A DNA stretch of 64,000 bases from Clostridium sulfidigenes (GCF_000732635.1 NZ_JPMD01000035.1:5-64004), one strand, 5' to 3'. Positions 1 to 10,571 are shown, counted from the stretch's first letter. Made by a program: numbers and translations. Notes: generated by a model from the sequence alone, not told the origin.

Positions 1-29
1 AAAATGTAGCCATGGCTACATTTTTATAC
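1..29 (+). terminator. Rho-independent terminator of a gene left of the window
   Basis: A perfect palindrome at 1-24 (left arm AAAATGTAGC, CATG at the centre) is followed by a run of T. It would end transcription of whatever lies left of the window. The stem may begin outside the window. Confidence 0.7.
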
Positions 30-114
30 TATATATATTTTAATAAGGAAATGGGGAAACTATATATAAATATATAATCGTGATAAATTTTTTTAAAAGT
101 TTGAGGTGTTATCT

Positions 115-1482
115 ATGCAGTTAAGATTAAGGGATATTCTAAGGCGTAAAAACTTTACTCCCGTTCAAATAATAGCTATGGGATTTGCAACTATAATATT
201 TACAGGTGCCCTATTATTAAGCTTACCTATTGCTACTATAAAAGGTGTAGGAACTCCATTTATTGATTGTATTTTTACATCAACTTCTGCAGTTTGTGTT
301 ACAGGATTAGTTACTGTAGATACTGGTACTTATTGGAGCTATTTTGGAAAAACAGTAATACTTATTTTGATACAAATTGGTGGTCTTGGATTTATGTCTT
401 TTGCTACACTTTTATCATTAATTATTGGTAAAAAAATAACTCTTAAAGAAAGATTAATTATAAGGGAATCATTAAATTCAACATCTCTTCAGGGAATAGT
501 AAAATTAGCTAGATATATATTAGTATTTACTTTTTCAATAGAATTTATAGGAGCTTTACTGCTTTCCTTTGAATTTATACCTGAGTTTGGAATTATTAAA
601 GGTATATATTATAGTATATTTCATGCAGTTTCTGCATTTTGTAATGCTGGATTTGATCTCATGGGGAATTATAGTAGTTTAACTTCATATAGTGATAATG
701 CTTTGATAATACTTACTATATCTTCTTTAATAGTAATTGGTGGGCTAGGTTTCTATGCATGGAATGATATATTTAATTATAAACGTACAAAAAGATTAAC
801 ACTACAGACTAAACTGGTAATAGCCGTGAGTGCAGGATTAATTTTATTTGGATTTATAATGTTTCTTGTATTTGAACTTTCTAATCCAGATACTTTAAAG
901 CCTATGGGGATTAAAGAAAAAGTGCTGTCAGCATTTTTTGCATCGGTTTCACCAAGAACAGCAGGATTTAATTCTATAGATTTGACAAAGATGACTATGG
1001 CATCTACATTTTTAACCATAATGTTGATGTTTATTGGTGGTTCACCAGGATCAACGGCTGGGGGAATAAAAACTTCTACAGCTGGTGTACTTTTTATGAC
1101 AATACTATCAGTTATAAATGGAAGAGAAGATACAGAGTTATTTAAAAGAAAAATAAATAAAGAAACTGTATATAAGGCTTTAGCAGTAGTGGTAATAGCA
1201 TTGGCGTTAGTGTTCACTACAACCATATTATTATCTATTACAGAAAGAGCATCGGGTGCTCCTTTTGAACATTATTTATATGAAGCTACTTCAGCCTTTG
1301 GAACTGTTGGGTTAACATTAGGATTAACTCAAGAGCTTACGGCTATAGGCAAGGGTATAGTAGCTCTAACTATGTATGCAGGTAGAGTTGGGCCACTTAC
1401 ATTAGTTGTAGCAATTTCTATAAGAAAAAGTAAAAGAGGAAATTCTATTAAGTATCCAGAAGATAAAATCTTAGTTGGATAA
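115..1482 (+). CDS. ktrB: Ktr/Trk potassium uptake membrane subunit
   Basis: Membrane subunit of a Ktr-type K+ (Na+-coupled) uptake system. The protein is about 455 residues, strongly hydrophobic, with four TrkH-family pore segments recognisable by their selectivity glycines: SAVCVTGL, AFCNAGFDL, PRTAGFNS and FGTVGLTL. The loop GGSPGSTAGGIKTS before the fourth repeat is also typical. I chose the ATG at 115 because GAGGTG at 103-108 sits six bases upstream; the GTG at 106 overlaps that ribosome binding site. It is followed 14 bases later by the regulatory subunit gene, so the two form an operon. Length and motifs fit KtrB better than the longer enterobacterial TrkH. Confidence 0.93.
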   Translation: MQLRLRDILRRKNFTPVQIIAMGFATIIFTGALLLSLPIATIKGVGTPFIDCIFTSTSAVCVTGLVTVDTGTYWSYFGKTVILILIQIGGLGFMSFATLLSLIIGKKITLKERLIIRESLNSTSLQGIVKLARYILVFTFSIEFIGALLLSFEFIPEFGIIKGIYYSIFHAVSAFCNAGFDLMGNYSSLTSYSDNALIILTISSLIVIGGLGFYAWNDIFNYKRTKRLTLQTKLVIAVSAGLILFGFIMFLVFELSNPDTLKPMGIKEKVLSAFFASVSPRTAGFNSIDLTKMTMASTFLTIMLMFIGGSPGSTAGGIKTSTAGVLFMTILSVINGREDTELFKRKINKETVYKALAVVVIALALVFTTTILLSITERASGAPFEHYLYEATSAFGTVGLTLGLTQELTAIGKGIVALTMYAGRVGPLTLVVAISIRKSKRGNSIKYPEDKILVG

Positions 1483-1496
1483 AGGGGGATATATTA

Positions 1497-2156
1497 ATGA
1501 GTAAAAAACAATTTATAGTTATTGGTTTAGGTAGATTTGGAACTTCAGTAGCAGAGACTTTATATGCACTTGGTAATGATGTATTAGCTGTAGATATAGA
1601 TGAAGAAGCTGTTCAAAACATTGCAGAAAGAGTTACTCATGCTGTTCAAGTAGATGCAAATGATGAGGTTAGCCTAAGAGCCCTTGGAATTGGTAATTTT
1701 GATGTAGCTATAATTAGTATTGGTTCTGATATTCAAGCTAATATTCTATCTACTCTTTTAGTTAAAGAAATGAATGTTAAGCATATTATAACTAAGGCTA
1801 ATAATGCATTGCATGCAAAAGTTTTATATAAAATAGGTGCCAATAGAGTTATATTCCCAGAGAGAGATATGGGAATTAGAGTTGCTCATAACCTTTGTTC
1901 TTCTAACATACTTGATTATATAGAGTTATCACCAGACTTTAGCATTGCAGAAATTGTTACCCCAAAGGAATGGGAAGGTCACTCTCTAAAAGAGTTAGAT
2001 TTAAGAGTGAGATACAGTGTAAATGTGGTAGCTATTAAAAGGGATGATAACATAGAGGTATCTCCAGCTGCAGATGAGGTTATACAGGAAGGCGATATAA
2101 TAGTAGCCATAGGAGGAACTGCTGAGCTAAACGGAATTGAAAGTTTAGTTAGATAA
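1497..2156 (+). CDS. ktrA: Ktr potassium uptake regulatory subunit (RCK protein)
   Basis: Cytoplasmic gating ring subunit that binds nucleotide and controls KtrB. The 219-residue protein begins with a Rossmann RCK_N domain carrying the dinucleotide motif GLGRFG at about residues 10-15 and an acidic residue at the end of the second strand (AVDID). The C-terminal third is an RCK_C domain. Length matches single-RCK KtrA proteins (about 220 aa) rather than the duplicated TrkA. It starts 14 bases after ktrB, preceded by AAAGGGGG. Function is inferred from the family and the ktrB neighbour. Confidence 0.93.
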   Translation: MSKKQFIVIGLGRFGTSVAETLYALGNDVLAVDIDEEAVQNIAERVTHAVQVDANDEVSLRALGIGNFDVAIISIGSDIQANILSTLLVKEMNVKHIITKANNALHAKVLYKIGANRVIFPERDMGIRVAHNLCSSNILDYIELSPDFSIAEIVTPKEWEGHSLKELDLRVRYSVNVVAIKRDDNIEVSPAADEVIQEGDIIVAIGGTAELNGIESLVR

Positions 2157-2168
2157 GGAGATTTATAA

Positions 2169-2960
2169 GTGCAGGTTATAAAAAGTAAGGATAATAATAC
2201 ATTAAAAGAAATTAAAAAATTAAAAGAAAAAAAGTATAGAGTTGAAAATAAGAAGTTTATTGTAGAAGGATTTAGATTTCTAGAAGAAGGTTTTAAATCA
2301 GATTTTATTATAGATAAACTTTTTATAAAGGAAAGCTCAGTTGATAAATTTAAAGAAAAATTTTCTTTTTATATTAATAAATATGAAGAAAAATTATTTA
2401 TTATAAATGACAGTCTATTTAAAAATATTTCAGGTACAGAAAATTCTCAAGGAGTTTTAGCTGTACTTCAAATGAAAGAGGAAAATTTCAATAAAGAAGA
2501 TGGACTGTATATTTTAGCTGACAAGATACAAGATCCAGGCAATTTAGGAACTATAATAAGAACAGCTCATAGTGCTGGTTGTAGGGGAGTTATTTTAAGT
2601 AAAGATACAGTAGACTTATACAATGAAAAAACCTTAAGAGCTACTATGGGTTCCATATTTAATATTCCTATAATCCATGATGAAAATTTAGTTTTCACAA
2701 AAAGATTAATTAGTGAAGGGTATAATTTAGTATGCAGTTCCCTTGACACAGAAAAAAACTTTTATGAAGTTAATCTAGTAGATAATGCAATAATAGCTGT
2801 AGGTAATGAAGGTAATGGCATTAGTGATGAAGTTATGAATTTAGCTACCTTTAAGGTTAAAATTCCTATGCTAGGAAATACAGAATCCTTAAATGTTGCT
2901 ATAGCTGCATCTATTATGATATATGAAGGTGTAAGACAAAAGTTAAATAAAAAGTATTAA
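2169..2960 (+). CDS. TrmH/SpoU-family RNA 2'-O-methyltransferase
   Basis: Predicted SAM-dependent ribose methyltransferase acting on rRNA or tRNA. The N-terminal ~95 residues match a substrate-binding domain (KSKDNNTLKEIKKL at the start), and the C-terminal SPOUT knot domain has the three family motifs: DKIQDPGNLGTIIRTA (motif 1), VGNEGNGIS (motif 2) and IPMLGNTESLNVAIAAS (motif 3). It starts at a GTG with AAGGAG nine bases upstream and lies 12 bases after ktrA. In many clostridia this gene sits just before the pheST T-box, as here. The exact modified nucleotide cannot be told from sequence. Confidence 0.88.
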   Translation: MQVIKSKDNNTLKEIKKLKEKKYRVENKKFIVEGFRFLEEGFKSDFIIDKLFIKESSVDKFKEKFSFYINKYEEKLFIINDSLFKNISGTENSQGVLAVLQMKEENFNKEDGLYILADKIQDPGNLGTIIRTAHSAGCRGVILSKDTVDLYNEKTLRATMGSIFNIPIIHDENLVFTKRLISEGYNLVCSSLDTEKNFYEVNLVDNAIIAVGNEGNGISDEVMNLATFKVKIPMLGNTESLNVAIAASIMIYEGVRQKLNKKY

Positions 2961-2963
2961 TAC

Positions 2964-2992
2964 TTGAAATTTTTATATATTATATGTATAAT
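2964..2992 (+). promoter_or_regulatory. Sigma-A promoter of the pheST T-box operon
   Basis: TTGAAA at 2964-2969 and a perfect TATAAT at 2987-2992 are separated by 17 bases. Transcription would begin near 2999, about 70 bases before the T-box structure, which fits a long regulated leader. Confidence 0.72.
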
Positions 2993-3069
2993 GTTTCTAT
3001 CAAGTTAGGATTTAAATGTTATTTAAGTAAAATAGTATCCAAACTGGTTTAGTAAAATAAAATATTTAT

Positions 3070-3295
3070 ACAATGACGAAGAGAGTAGATATATATTTTT
3101 ATATAAGGGATGAAGAGCCAAAGACTGAAAGCTGTTCTTATAGGATTATATCGAAGTTCACTTCTGAGTACTAATTATGAAGTAATAGTAGTAATTAGCG
3201 GCTATGGTCGATAGATTTACTAAGAGGAGTTTTAATAAAACTCAATTAGGGTGGTACCGCGGATTTTCCGTCCCTTTTTAGGGACGGTTTTTTTA
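3070..3295 (+). promoter_or_regulatory. T-box riboswitch, phenylalanine tRNA specific
   Basis: Leader RNA that senses uncharged tRNA-Phe and antiterminates pheST. The conserved T-box core AGGGTGGTACCGCGG is at 3248-3262. A stem I start (GACGAAGAGAGTA) is at about 3075. The likely specifier codon is TTC (Phe) at 3157-3159 inside GAAG-TTC-ACTTCTGAG. The terminator stem CCGTCCCT/AGGGACGG spans 3268-3287 and is followed by seven T. The specifier agrees with the downstream genes. About 150 bases of AT-rich leader separate the terminator from pheS. Confidence 0.95.
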
Positions 3296-3448
3296 TGTCT
3301 ATAAAGCAAAAACTTAATTTCAGAAACTATTATATATACTTGAATTAAGTAAAAATTTCATTAATTATGAAGTTAAAATTTTTTTCCAAAGAAAGTTTTA
3401 ATCCATAATTTTAAATGAACTCATGAATTTTAGAAAGGAGCTTAGAAT

Positions 3449-4468
3449 ATGAAAGAACAATTAGAACAAATTAAAAAAATTGCCCTAGAACAACTAAGTC
3501 AAGTAACAGATAAAGCTGAACTTGAAAATATTAGAGTAAAGTATCTAGGGAAAAAAGGAGAGCTTACTGCAATCTTAAGAGGTATGGGAAAACTATCAGC
3601 AGAAGAAAGACCGGTGGTAGGTAAAATTGCTAATGAAGTAAGAGAAGAAATAGAAAGTGCCATTGATACAAAGGTAGTAGCTATTAGAAGTGCAGAAAAG
3701 ACTGAAAAATTAAATAGTGAAGTAATAGACATTTCTATGCCAGGAAAGAAACAAACTATGGGGAAAAAACATCCATTAAGTTTAACTCTTGATCAAGTAA
3801 ATGATATATTTTTATCTATGGGTTTTTCTATAGAAGAAGGACCAGAAGTAGAGTTTGATCATTACAATTTTGAAGCTTTAAATATACCCAAGGATCATCC
3901 AGCGAGAGGAGAACAAGATACTTTCTACATAAATGATAATATAGTATTAAGAACTCAGACATCTCCAATCCAGATAAGAACTATGGAAAATCAAAAGCCA
4001 CCAATAAAGATGATTGCACCAGGAAAGGTATATCGTTCAGATGCTGTAGATGCAACTCATTCACCAATATTCTATCAAATTGAGGGATTAGTAGTGGCAG
4101 AAAATATTACCTTTGGAGACTTAAAGGGAACACTAGAAATGTTTATCCAAAAGATGTTTGGAGATGACATGAAGGTTAAATTTAGACCACACCACTTCCC
4201 ATTTACAGAACCATCAGCAGAGATGGATGCAACTTGCTTTGTATGTGGAGGTAAGGGATGTAAAGTTTGTAAAGGTAGTGGATGGATAGAAATTGTAGGC
4301 TGTGGTATGGTGCATCCACAAGTACTTAGAAATTGCGGAATTGATCCAGAAAAATATAGCGGTTTTGCTTTCGGATTTGGACTAGACAGAATTGTAATGT
4401 TAAAATACGGAATTGAAGATATTAGATTATTATATGAAAGTGATATGAGATTTTTAAATCAGTTTTAA
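3449..4468 (+). CDS. pheS: Phenylalanine--tRNA ligase alpha subunit
   Basis: Catalytic alpha subunit of the heterotetrameric enzyme that charges tRNA-Phe. The 339-residue protein has the N-terminal coiled-coil arm (residues ~1-85), then the class II synthetase core with motif 2 ([16 protein letters not shown]) and motif 3 ([12 protein letters not shown]). A Cys cluster [16 protein letters not shown] in the core is the zinc-like insertion seen in many Firmicutes PheS. AAAGGAG precedes the ATG. It is followed 18 bases later by pheT and controlled by the upstream T-box. Confidence 0.98.
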   Translation: MKEQLEQIKKIALEQLSQVTDKAELENIRVKYLGKKGELTAILRGMGKLSAEERPVVGKIANEVREEIESAIDTKVVAIRSAEKTEKLNSEVIDISMPGKKQTMGKKHPLSLTLDQVNDIFLSMGFSIEEGPEVEFDHYNFEALNIPKDHPARGEQDTFYINDNIVLRTQTSPIQIRTMENQKPPIKMIAPGKVYRSDAVDATHSPIFYQIEGLVVAENITFGDLKGTLEMFIQKMFGDDMKVKFRPHHFPFTEPSAEMDATCFVCGGKGCKVCKGSGWIEIVGCGMVHPQVLRNCGIDPEKYSGFAFGFGLDRIVMLKYGIEDIRLLYESDMRFLNQF

Positions 4469-4486
4469 TATATAAGGAGGAAGATT

Positions 4487-6865
4487 ATGAAGTATCCAGT
4501 TAAATGGTTAAAAGACTATGTTGATATAAATGTTTCCCCTGTAGAACTTGCAGATGCATTAAATCTTTCAGGGTCTCATGTTGAAGAGGTTATACTTACA
4601 GGAGATGAAATTTCTAATGTAGTTACAGGAAAGATAACAAAGATAGAAAGACATCCAGATGCAGAAAAACTAGTTGTATGTGCAGTGGATATTAACAAAG
4701 AGGAAGAAATACAAATAGTAACTGCTGCTACAAATATGAAGGAGCAGGATATTATTCCAGTAGCACTACACGGAGCAACGCTGCATGGCGGACTTAAAAT
4801 AAAAAAAGGTAAATTAAGAGGAGTAGTATCAAACGGTATGTTCTGCTCAGAAGAAGAGCTTGGAATTGCTGGAGATGAGCCAGTACATGGACTTATGATA
4901 TTACCTAAAGATACATCTATTGGAGTAGATATCAAGTCTGTAATACCTCTTGAAAGTGCTATTATTGACTTTGAAATAACTTCTAATAGAGCAGATTGCT
5001 TTAGTATAATTGGAATGGCAAGAGAAACAGCAGCTACCTTAGGGTTAACTTATAAAATGCCAAATCTTAAATATAGTCAAGAAGATAAAACTAATATAAC
5101 TGATAGTTATAAAGTAGAAATTAAGAGTCCACTATGTAGAAGATATATGGCTAAAGGAATTAGCAATATAAAGATAGAACCATCACCACAGTGGATGCAA
5201 GAGAGATTATTAGAAGCTGATGTAAGACCTATTAATAATATTGTAGATATAACAAACTTTGTTATGTTAGAGTTAGGTCAACCATTACATGCCTTTGATG
5301 CTAGAGATATAGTATCTAATACTATAGTAGTTGATACTGGAAAAGATGGAGAAAAATTTGTTACTTTAGACGAAGAGGAAAGAACTATAGATAGTACTAT
5401 GCTTTGTATAAAGGATGGGGATAAAACTATAGGACTTGCAGGAGTTATGGGAGGATTAAACTCAGAGGTTAAAGAAGATACTTCTATGATAGTTCTAGAA
5501 AGTGCAAATTTTAATGGTCTTAATATAAGAAATACATCTAAAAAGTTAGGACTTAGAACAGAAGCTTCAACTAAATTTGAGAAGGATTTAGATCCAAACC
5601 TATGTAAGTTAGCTATAGATAGAGTATGTGCCCTAGTGGAAGAATTAGGTGCAGGTAAGATTATGACTGGGGTTATAGATATATATAATGAAGTTAAAGA
5701 AACTCATACCTTAGAAGTAGATAGTAACTGGGTTAATAGATTTTTAGGTAGCAATATATCAAAAGAAGATATGAAAAGATATTTAGATGGATTAGATTTG
5801 ACTACAGAAATTAAAGGTGATGTTTTAGTTGTTAATTGTCCAACATTTAGAAGTGATCTAAATATAAAAGAGGATATAGCAGAGGAAATTGCTAGAATTC
5901 ATGGATATAATAATTTTGAATCTACCCTTCCTCATTGTGAGGCTATAAAGTCTGGAAAATCAGATAAGCATAAGCTAGAAGATAAAATAATAGAAGCTTT
6001 AGTAGCTAGTGGGATAAATCAATCTATAAGTTATTCCTTTGTAAGCAATAAAATTTTTGATAAACTTTTAATTCCACAAGATAGTGAACTTAGAAATGTA
6101 GTTGAAATTAGAAATCCTCTAGGAGAAGATTTCAAGGTTATGAGAACTACTACTCTTGCATCAATGATGGAATCTTTAACTAGAAACTATGTAAAGAGTA
6201 ATGAAAGTGCAATGCTTTTTGAAATAGGTAAAGTATATATAAAAAATACTGATGAAGAGAAGTTGCCAGAAGAAAGAAATATTTTAACCTTAGGAATGTA
6301 TGGAGCGGGAGATTATTTAGAACTTAAAGGTGTAGTAGAAAATGTACTAGATGCTTTAGGAATAGATAAGGGAATTTTTATTAGAGAAAGTGAGAACCCT
6401 AGCTTCCACCCAGGAAAAACTGCTGCATTAAAACTTAGAAATAAAATTTCTGGAGTTTTAGGTGAAATTCATCCAGATGTAAGTGAAAATTATGGTATAG
6501 ATACAAGATGTTTTGTTGCTGAATTAAATTTAGATATGTTAATGGAATGTGCTAAGATAGACAAAAAACATAAAGCACTTCCTAAATTCCCAGCAGTAAC
6601 AAGAGATATTGCAGTTTTAGTAGATGATAGAGTTCTAGTACAAGAGATAGAAGACACTATTAAAAAGCAAGGTGGCGGCATCTTAGAAAGTGCTAAACTA
6701 TTTGATGTTTATAAAGGAAGTCAAATTCCAGACGGTAAGAAAAGTATAGCTTATGCTATAACCTATAGACATGCAGATAAAACTTTAACTGATACTGAAG
6801 TAAATAAGGTTCATGATAAGATTTTAAGAAGCTTAGAGCATAAGTTAGGTGCAGAATTAAGATAA
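4487..6865 (+). CDS. pheT: Phenylalanine--tRNA ligase beta subunit
   Basis: Beta subunit of phenylalanyl-tRNA synthetase, providing tRNA binding and misacylation editing. The 792-residue protein shows the standard order: N-terminal EMAP-type tRNA-binding domain (residues ~40-150), B3/B4 editing domain, B5 domain, catalytic-like core, and a C-terminal ferredoxin-fold anticodon-binding domain (from about residue 700, [16 protein letters not shown]). Length is normal for the family. AAGGAGGAAG precedes the ATG. A strong palindromic terminator follows the stop codon. Confidence 0.98.
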   Translation: MKYPVKWLKDYVDINVSPVELADALNLSGSHVEEVILTGDEISNVVTGKITKIERHPDAEKLVVCAVDINKEEEIQIVTAATNMKEQDIIPVALHGATLHGGLKIKKGKLRGVVSNGMFCSEEELGIAGDEPVHGLMILPKDTSIGVDIKSVIPLESAIIDFEITSNRADCFSIIGMARETAATLGLTYKMPNLKYSQEDKTNITDSYKVEIKSPLCRRYMAKGISNIKIEPSPQWMQERLLEADVRPINNIVDITNFVMLELGQPLHAFDARDIVSNTIVVDTGKDGEKFVTLDEEERTIDSTMLCIKDGDKTIGLAGVMGGLNSEVKEDTSMIVLESANFNGLNIRNTSKKLGLRTEASTKFEKDLDPNLCKLAIDRVCALVEELGAGKIMTGVIDIYNEVKETHTLEVDSNWVNRFLGSNISKEDMKRYLDGLDLTTEIKGDVLVVNCPTFRSDLNIKEDIAEEIARIHGYNNFESTLPHCEAIKSGKSDKHKLEDKIIEALVASGINQSISYSFVSNKIFDKLLIPQDSELRNVVEIRNPLGEDFKVMRTTTLASMMESLTRNYVKSNESAMLFEIGKVYIKNTDEEKLPEERNILTLGMYGAGDYLELKGVVENVLDALGIDKGIFIRESENPSFHPGKTAALKLRNKISGVLGEIHPDVSENYGIDTRCFVAELNLDMLMECAKIDKKHKALPKFPAVTRDIAVLVDDRVLVQEIEDTIKKQGGGILESAKLFDVYKGSQIPDGKKSIAYAITYRHADKTLTDTEVNKVHDKILRSLEHKLGAELR

Positions 6866-6879
6866 TTATTAATTATAGT

Positions 6880-6910
6880 AAGTAGGTGTAAATTTACACC
6901 TACTTATTTT
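6880..6910 (+). terminator. Terminator after pheST
   Basis: A 26-base perfect palindrome at 6880-6905 (arm AAGTAGGTGTAAA) runs into TTTT. It ends the pheST transcript. Confidence 0.85.
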
Positions 6911-6980
6911 TATGGTAAGTTTTATATAAGGCTCCCCTAGTTGATTAAAGTAAAGGGTTTTGTAAGACTTATAAAGGAGT

Positions 6981-7028
6981 ATGACAAGGATTATAAAAAT
7001 AATTTACGATTTTACAAAAAAGTACTGA
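6981..7028 (+). other. Possible 15-codon leader ORF upstream of the ABC exporter
   Basis: ATG at 6981 is preceded by AAAGGAG at 6973-6979 with ideal spacing and opens a 15-codon frame (MTRIIKIIYDFTKKY) ending at TGA. It sits in the otherwise empty 6866-7152 gap. It could be a basic leader peptide, a remnant, or chance. I see no attenuator hairpin directly after it. Confidence 0.25.
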
Positions 7029-7085
7029 TAACATTGAATGTGCATACTCATTAATGTACAATTATGGATATATATATATTAAAGT

Positions 7086-7106
7086 TATAATATTTTACAT
7101 GTAAAA
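7086..7106 (+). promoter_or_regulatory. Possible -10 element with overlapping operator palindrome
   Basis: A perfect TATAAT at 7086-7091 is followed two bases later by the 14-base palindrome TTTTACATGTAAAA at 7093-7106, which would cover the start of transcription. The -35 region is poor. The arrangement suits a repressor-controlled promoter for the exporter operon, but no regulator gene lies beside it. Confidence 0.35.
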
Positions 7107-7152
7107 ATATAGTTATATCAGCTAATAGGGGGAAAGTTAAGGAGGGGAAAAG

Positions 7153-9684
7153 ATGAAAAGTTTTTGGGGTATTATTCCACGTTATATTAAAAAGGGGAAA
7201 AAAAGAATTACCTTTGTAGCTTTAGGTATTATAGTATCTATGGCACTAATAGTATCCTTAGGCACCATATCAGAAGCTTTAAAGGAATCGCTATATCAGA
7301 AGATGAAGGATGATTCAGGAGGAATACATGATATATATTTAGGAACTTTAGGTTATGTTGATTTTGATAGAGTTGCAAAAGAAGAGGTTGTAAAAGAAGT
7401 TACTACGGTTTGGCCAATTGGCAGATATGATGTGCCGAATACAGATAATAGTCTTCAAATTTCAGCCTTTAAAGGAAATGCTAAAGATATATTAAATTTA
7501 GAATTGCTAGAAGGTAGATATCCAGAAAAAGATAATGAAATAGCTATAGAAAAGTGGATTTTAGATTTATTTCCTAAAAGGTATGAAATAGGAGATAAGA
7601 TAACTATTCCTTATACCATAGTTCATAGAGGCAGAGGGACAGAGTTTTATTATGAAAATGGTGAAACCGAGTTTATGCTTACAGGGACTTATGATTTTAC
7701 CTATAGAAACTGGTTCTATCCAAAGGAAGGAAATGCATATATTACACCTGAATTTGGAGCAAAGATATTAAAGGAAAAAAAGCTTACTATGCAAAGTGTG
7801 GAAGCTGACGGATATATAATGATAAAACCATCTTATTCTGCTGAGGATGCTGTGAAGAAGTTAATGGAATCAGGATATCCTACAGGCGGATTTTTTGCTA
7901 ATGAACAAAAGTTAGAATTAAAAAGTGAATATGAAAAATATGATACTATAATGTTTTTTGTTTCATTAATATTAATAGTAATTTCTAGTGTAATAATTTA
8001 TAACATATTTAATGTTAGTGTATCAGAGAGAACTAAAGAATTTGGTATGCTTAGGGCAATGGGATGTCCTCCATGGAAAATAAAGGCCATGATTTTAATT
8101 GAAGGAATGCTTATAACCATTGTATTTATTCCTATAGGAATTTTATTAGGAAACTGGATAACTAGGTATATTATAAAAATGGTCACTGGAATAGAGAATT
8201 TAGGTACAGTGAGGACACTGGATACTAAAATTATCTTAGTAGCAATTGTAGTAGGGCTTTTAACTGCATTTATAGGAACTTATTTTCCAGCAAGAAAAGC
8301 CTCAATTATCTCACCTACAGAGGCTATAAATGGAGGAGCCAATACTAGTTTACAGAGTAGTAGTATGAGAGGAAGTTTAGATAAATCTATTTTAAAAAAG
8401 TTATCTTTTGAAATCAATTTGGCATTTATAAATATAATTAGAAATAAAAAAAGATTTTTATCTACATGTTTATCTTTAATTATAACTATAACCATGTTTA
8501 TGACAGTAAATTATGTAGTAGGTTCTACAAATCCTGTGGCAATCTTTAAAGATAGCTTCAAGGTAGATTTTAAAGTTGATTCTAAAAGTGGATTATCCGT
8601 AGAAAAGGTTTCTTCTGTGGAAGGATTGGATGTAACTTTAAAGCTTAAGAGAAGAGGCACAACTATGGATATTGAAAAAGAAAATTATACAGAAGAAGGA
8701 TTAAGAATCTATGAAGAATTAGGAAAGTCTACACAGTATATATCACAGTGTATATTTAATGATAGATATTTAATAGAAGTTACAATTTTAGGACGTAGTG
8801 ATGAGGAGTTAGAAGATTTAAAGAAAAATGTCATTGCTGGTGAGATAGATATAAACAAGATGAAAAATGAAGATATATTAATTCTTGTACAAAATATAGA
8901 TGGATTGAACTACACTAATTTATCTGTGGGAGATGTGGTACAACCTTCATTTACTAAGTTAAATGATAATGGAGAATTTTTAGGTGGAACTTATCCAGAG
9001 TTTAAAGTTGGAGCTATAGTTAGTGAAGATGCAATAAAAGGATTACCCTTAGGTACTCCAAGTACAACAGTACACTCATCAGCAATAATTCTACCTGACT
9101 CTGCCATGGAGAAACATATGGAAATGACTAAATATCAATATTGGGAAGGGAATGTTAAGGATGGATATGACTATGAAGAAGTTGAAGAAGAGTTAAGAGC
9201 AGCTGTAAATAGTGATAAGGGAGCTACATTATTATCCTATAGAGAAGAATTAGAAAAAATAAAGATAAATAACGCTCAAATAATATTTGCCATGTATAGC
9301 ATAGTTATTGTGGTAGCTATAGTAAGTGTAATAAACCTTATAAATATCATGAATATGAGTGCCAACATTAGGAAAAAAGAGTTTGGATTCCTAAGAGCTA
9401 TGGGCCTTAGTGGAAAGCAGGTGAAGAAAATCATAATGTGGGAAGGTGCCATTTATGGAATAGTCTCTTCTGTAATTTCGGTACTATTAACTTTAGGAAT
9501 TTCAGCAATTATAACTAAGAATTCAGAGCTTTGGCTAGGTCAGATTATAAGCTGGCATATACCAATAGGCCAAATGACTATAATTATAATAGTTACAATT
9601 ATAATTACACTACTATCATCCATATTACCATCAAGAATATTGTTTAAATCAAGTATTGTTGAGAGTATTAGGGATGTAGAGTAG
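7153..9684 (+). CDS. FtsX-family ABC transporter permease, two-domain
   Basis: Membrane subunit of a MacB/LolCDE-like ABC exporter. The 843-residue protein has one N-terminal membrane helix, a large extracytoplasmic region, three helices of a first FtsX domain (about residues 265-390, with the motif SERTKEFGMLRAMGCP), then a second copy of the same layout (helix at about 430, extracytoplasmic region, FtsX domain at 715-840 with KKEFGFLRAMGLSG). This duplicated form is typical of Firmicutes exporters linked to peptide antibiotic resistance or lipoprotein handling. AAGGAGG precedes the ATG. The ATPase gene follows 21 bases later. The substrate is unknown. Confidence 0.88.
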   Translation: MKSFWGIIPRYIKKGKKRITFVALGIIVSMALIVSLGTISEALKESLYQKMKDDSGGIHDIYLGTLGYVDFDRVAKEEVVKEVTTVWPIGRYDVPNTDNSLQISAFKGNAKDILNLELLEGRYPEKDNEIAIEKWILDLFPKRYEIGDKITIPYTIVHRGRGTEFYYENGETEFMLTGTYDFTYRNWFYPKEGNAYITPEFGAKILKEKKLTMQSVEADGYIMIKPSYSAEDAVKKLMESGYPTGGFFANEQKLELKSEYEKYDTIMFFVSLILIVISSVIIYNIFNVSVSERTKEFGMLRAMGCPPWKIKAMILIEGMLITIVFIPIGILLGNWITRYIIKMVTGIENLGTVRTLDTKIILVAIVVGLLTAFIGTYFPARKASIISPTEAINGGANTSLQSSSMRGSLDKSILKKLSFEINLAFINIIRNKKRFLSTCLSLIITITMFMTVNYVVGSTNPVAIFKDSFKVDFKVDSKSGLSVEKVSSVEGLDVTLKLKRRGTTMDIEKENYTEEGLRIYEELGKSTQYISQCIFNDRYLIEVTILGRSDEELEDLKKNVIAGEIDINKMKNEDILILVQNIDGLNYTNLSVGDVVQPSFTKLNDNGEFLGGTYPEFKVGAIVSEDAIKGLPLGTPSTTVHSSAIILPDSAMEKHMEMTKYQYWEGNVKDGYDYEEVEEELRAAVNSDKGATLLSYREELEKIKINNAQIIFAMYSIVIVVAIVSVINLINIMNMSANIRKKEFGFLRAMGLSGKQVKKIIMWEGAIYGIVSSVISVLLTLGISAIITKNSELWLGQIISWHIPIGQMTIIIIVTIIITLLSSILPSRILFKSSIVESIRDVE

Positions 9685-9705
9685 AAGAGTAATGGAGGAA
9701 TTAAT

Positions 9706-10377
9706 ATGAGTATGGTAAAAACCAGTGGTCTAGCTAAAACCTATGGAATGAATGAAACAGCAGTAAAGGCATTAAAACCTACGGATTTAGAGATTAAAGA
9801 AGGAGAATTTGTAGCTATAGTAGGTCCTAGTGGTTCTGGAAAAAGTACGTTGCTTCACCTCCTTGCAGGACTAGATAAGCCTTCAGCAGGAAATGTATTT
9901 ATTAATGAACAAGATATTTATGAGTTAAGTGAAAATGAGTTATCTAGATATAGAAGACAGAACATAGGATTTATATTTCAAGCCTTTAATTTAATTCCTA
10001 TACTTTCAGCAGAGGAAAATATAAAACTTCCAGTGTTAATGGATGGTAAAAAGGTAGATGAAGGATATATTAAGGAGCTTATGGATGTTCTTGATATAAA
10101 AGAAAGAAGAAAACATCTTCCAGGTGAACTATCTGGAGGACAGCAGCAAAGGGTATCCATTGCTAGAGCACTAGCTAATAAACCGTCCATAATATTTGCA
10201 GATGAACCTACAGGAAATTTAGACAGTAAAAATAGTAAAGAAGTATTGCAACTACTAAAATCAACCATAGAAAAGTATAACCAAACACTAATCATGATTA
10301 CTCACGATGGTAGTATAGCACAAATGGCAGATAGAATTATTACTATTTCCGATGGAATGATTGTAGAGGGTAAATAA
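9706..10377 (+). CDS. ABC transporter ATP-binding protein (MacB/LolD type)
   Basis: ATPase that energises the preceding FtsX-type permease. The 223-residue protein has Walker A GPSGSGKST (about residues 43-51), Q-loop FQAFNLIP, signature LSGGQQQR, Walker B IIFADEPTGNLD and the H-loop histidine in MITHD. The insertion and motif style (EPTGNLDSKN) is characteristic of the MacB/LolD/FtsE branch. A hairpin terminator follows at 10382. The pair forms a two-gene operon placed between pheST and zapA. Confidence 0.93.
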   Translation: MSMVKTSGLAKTYGMNETAVKALKPTDLEIKEGEFVAIVGPSGSGKSTLLHLLAGLDKPSAGNVFINEQDIYELSENELSRYRRQNIGFIFQAFNLIPILSAEENIKLPVLMDGKKVDEGYIKELMDVLDIKERRKHLPGELSGGQQQRVSIARALANKPSIIFADEPTGNLDSKNSKEVLQLLKSTIEKYNQTLIMITHDGSIAQMADRIITISDGMIVEGK

Positions 10378-10381
10378 GAAG

Positions 10382-10427
10382 AATGTTACATAACTAATTT
10401 AAAAAGATAGTTGTGTAACATTTTTTA
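10382..10427 (+). terminator. Terminator after the ABC exporter operon
   Basis: Inverted repeat AATGTTACA...TGTAACATT (10382-10422), extended by TAACTA/TAGTTG, followed by TTTTTT. Confidence 0.8.
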
Positions 10428-10571
10428 ATTGCAATGATTTGGTAGTTAGAAAAGAATAATCTTTATAATAAACTGTGGTTTGGTTATATGGTAAAATATT
10501 ACAATATAAATATGAAATATGTATGATAACATAGCATATTTATATTTAATTAAGTTTTATGAAACATATTG

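Noticed and set aside
777..1226. 149-codon minus-strand ORF inside ktrB
   Set aside because: It is the mirror of a strongly supported membrane protein gene; similar antisense frames over other genes were rejected for the same reason.
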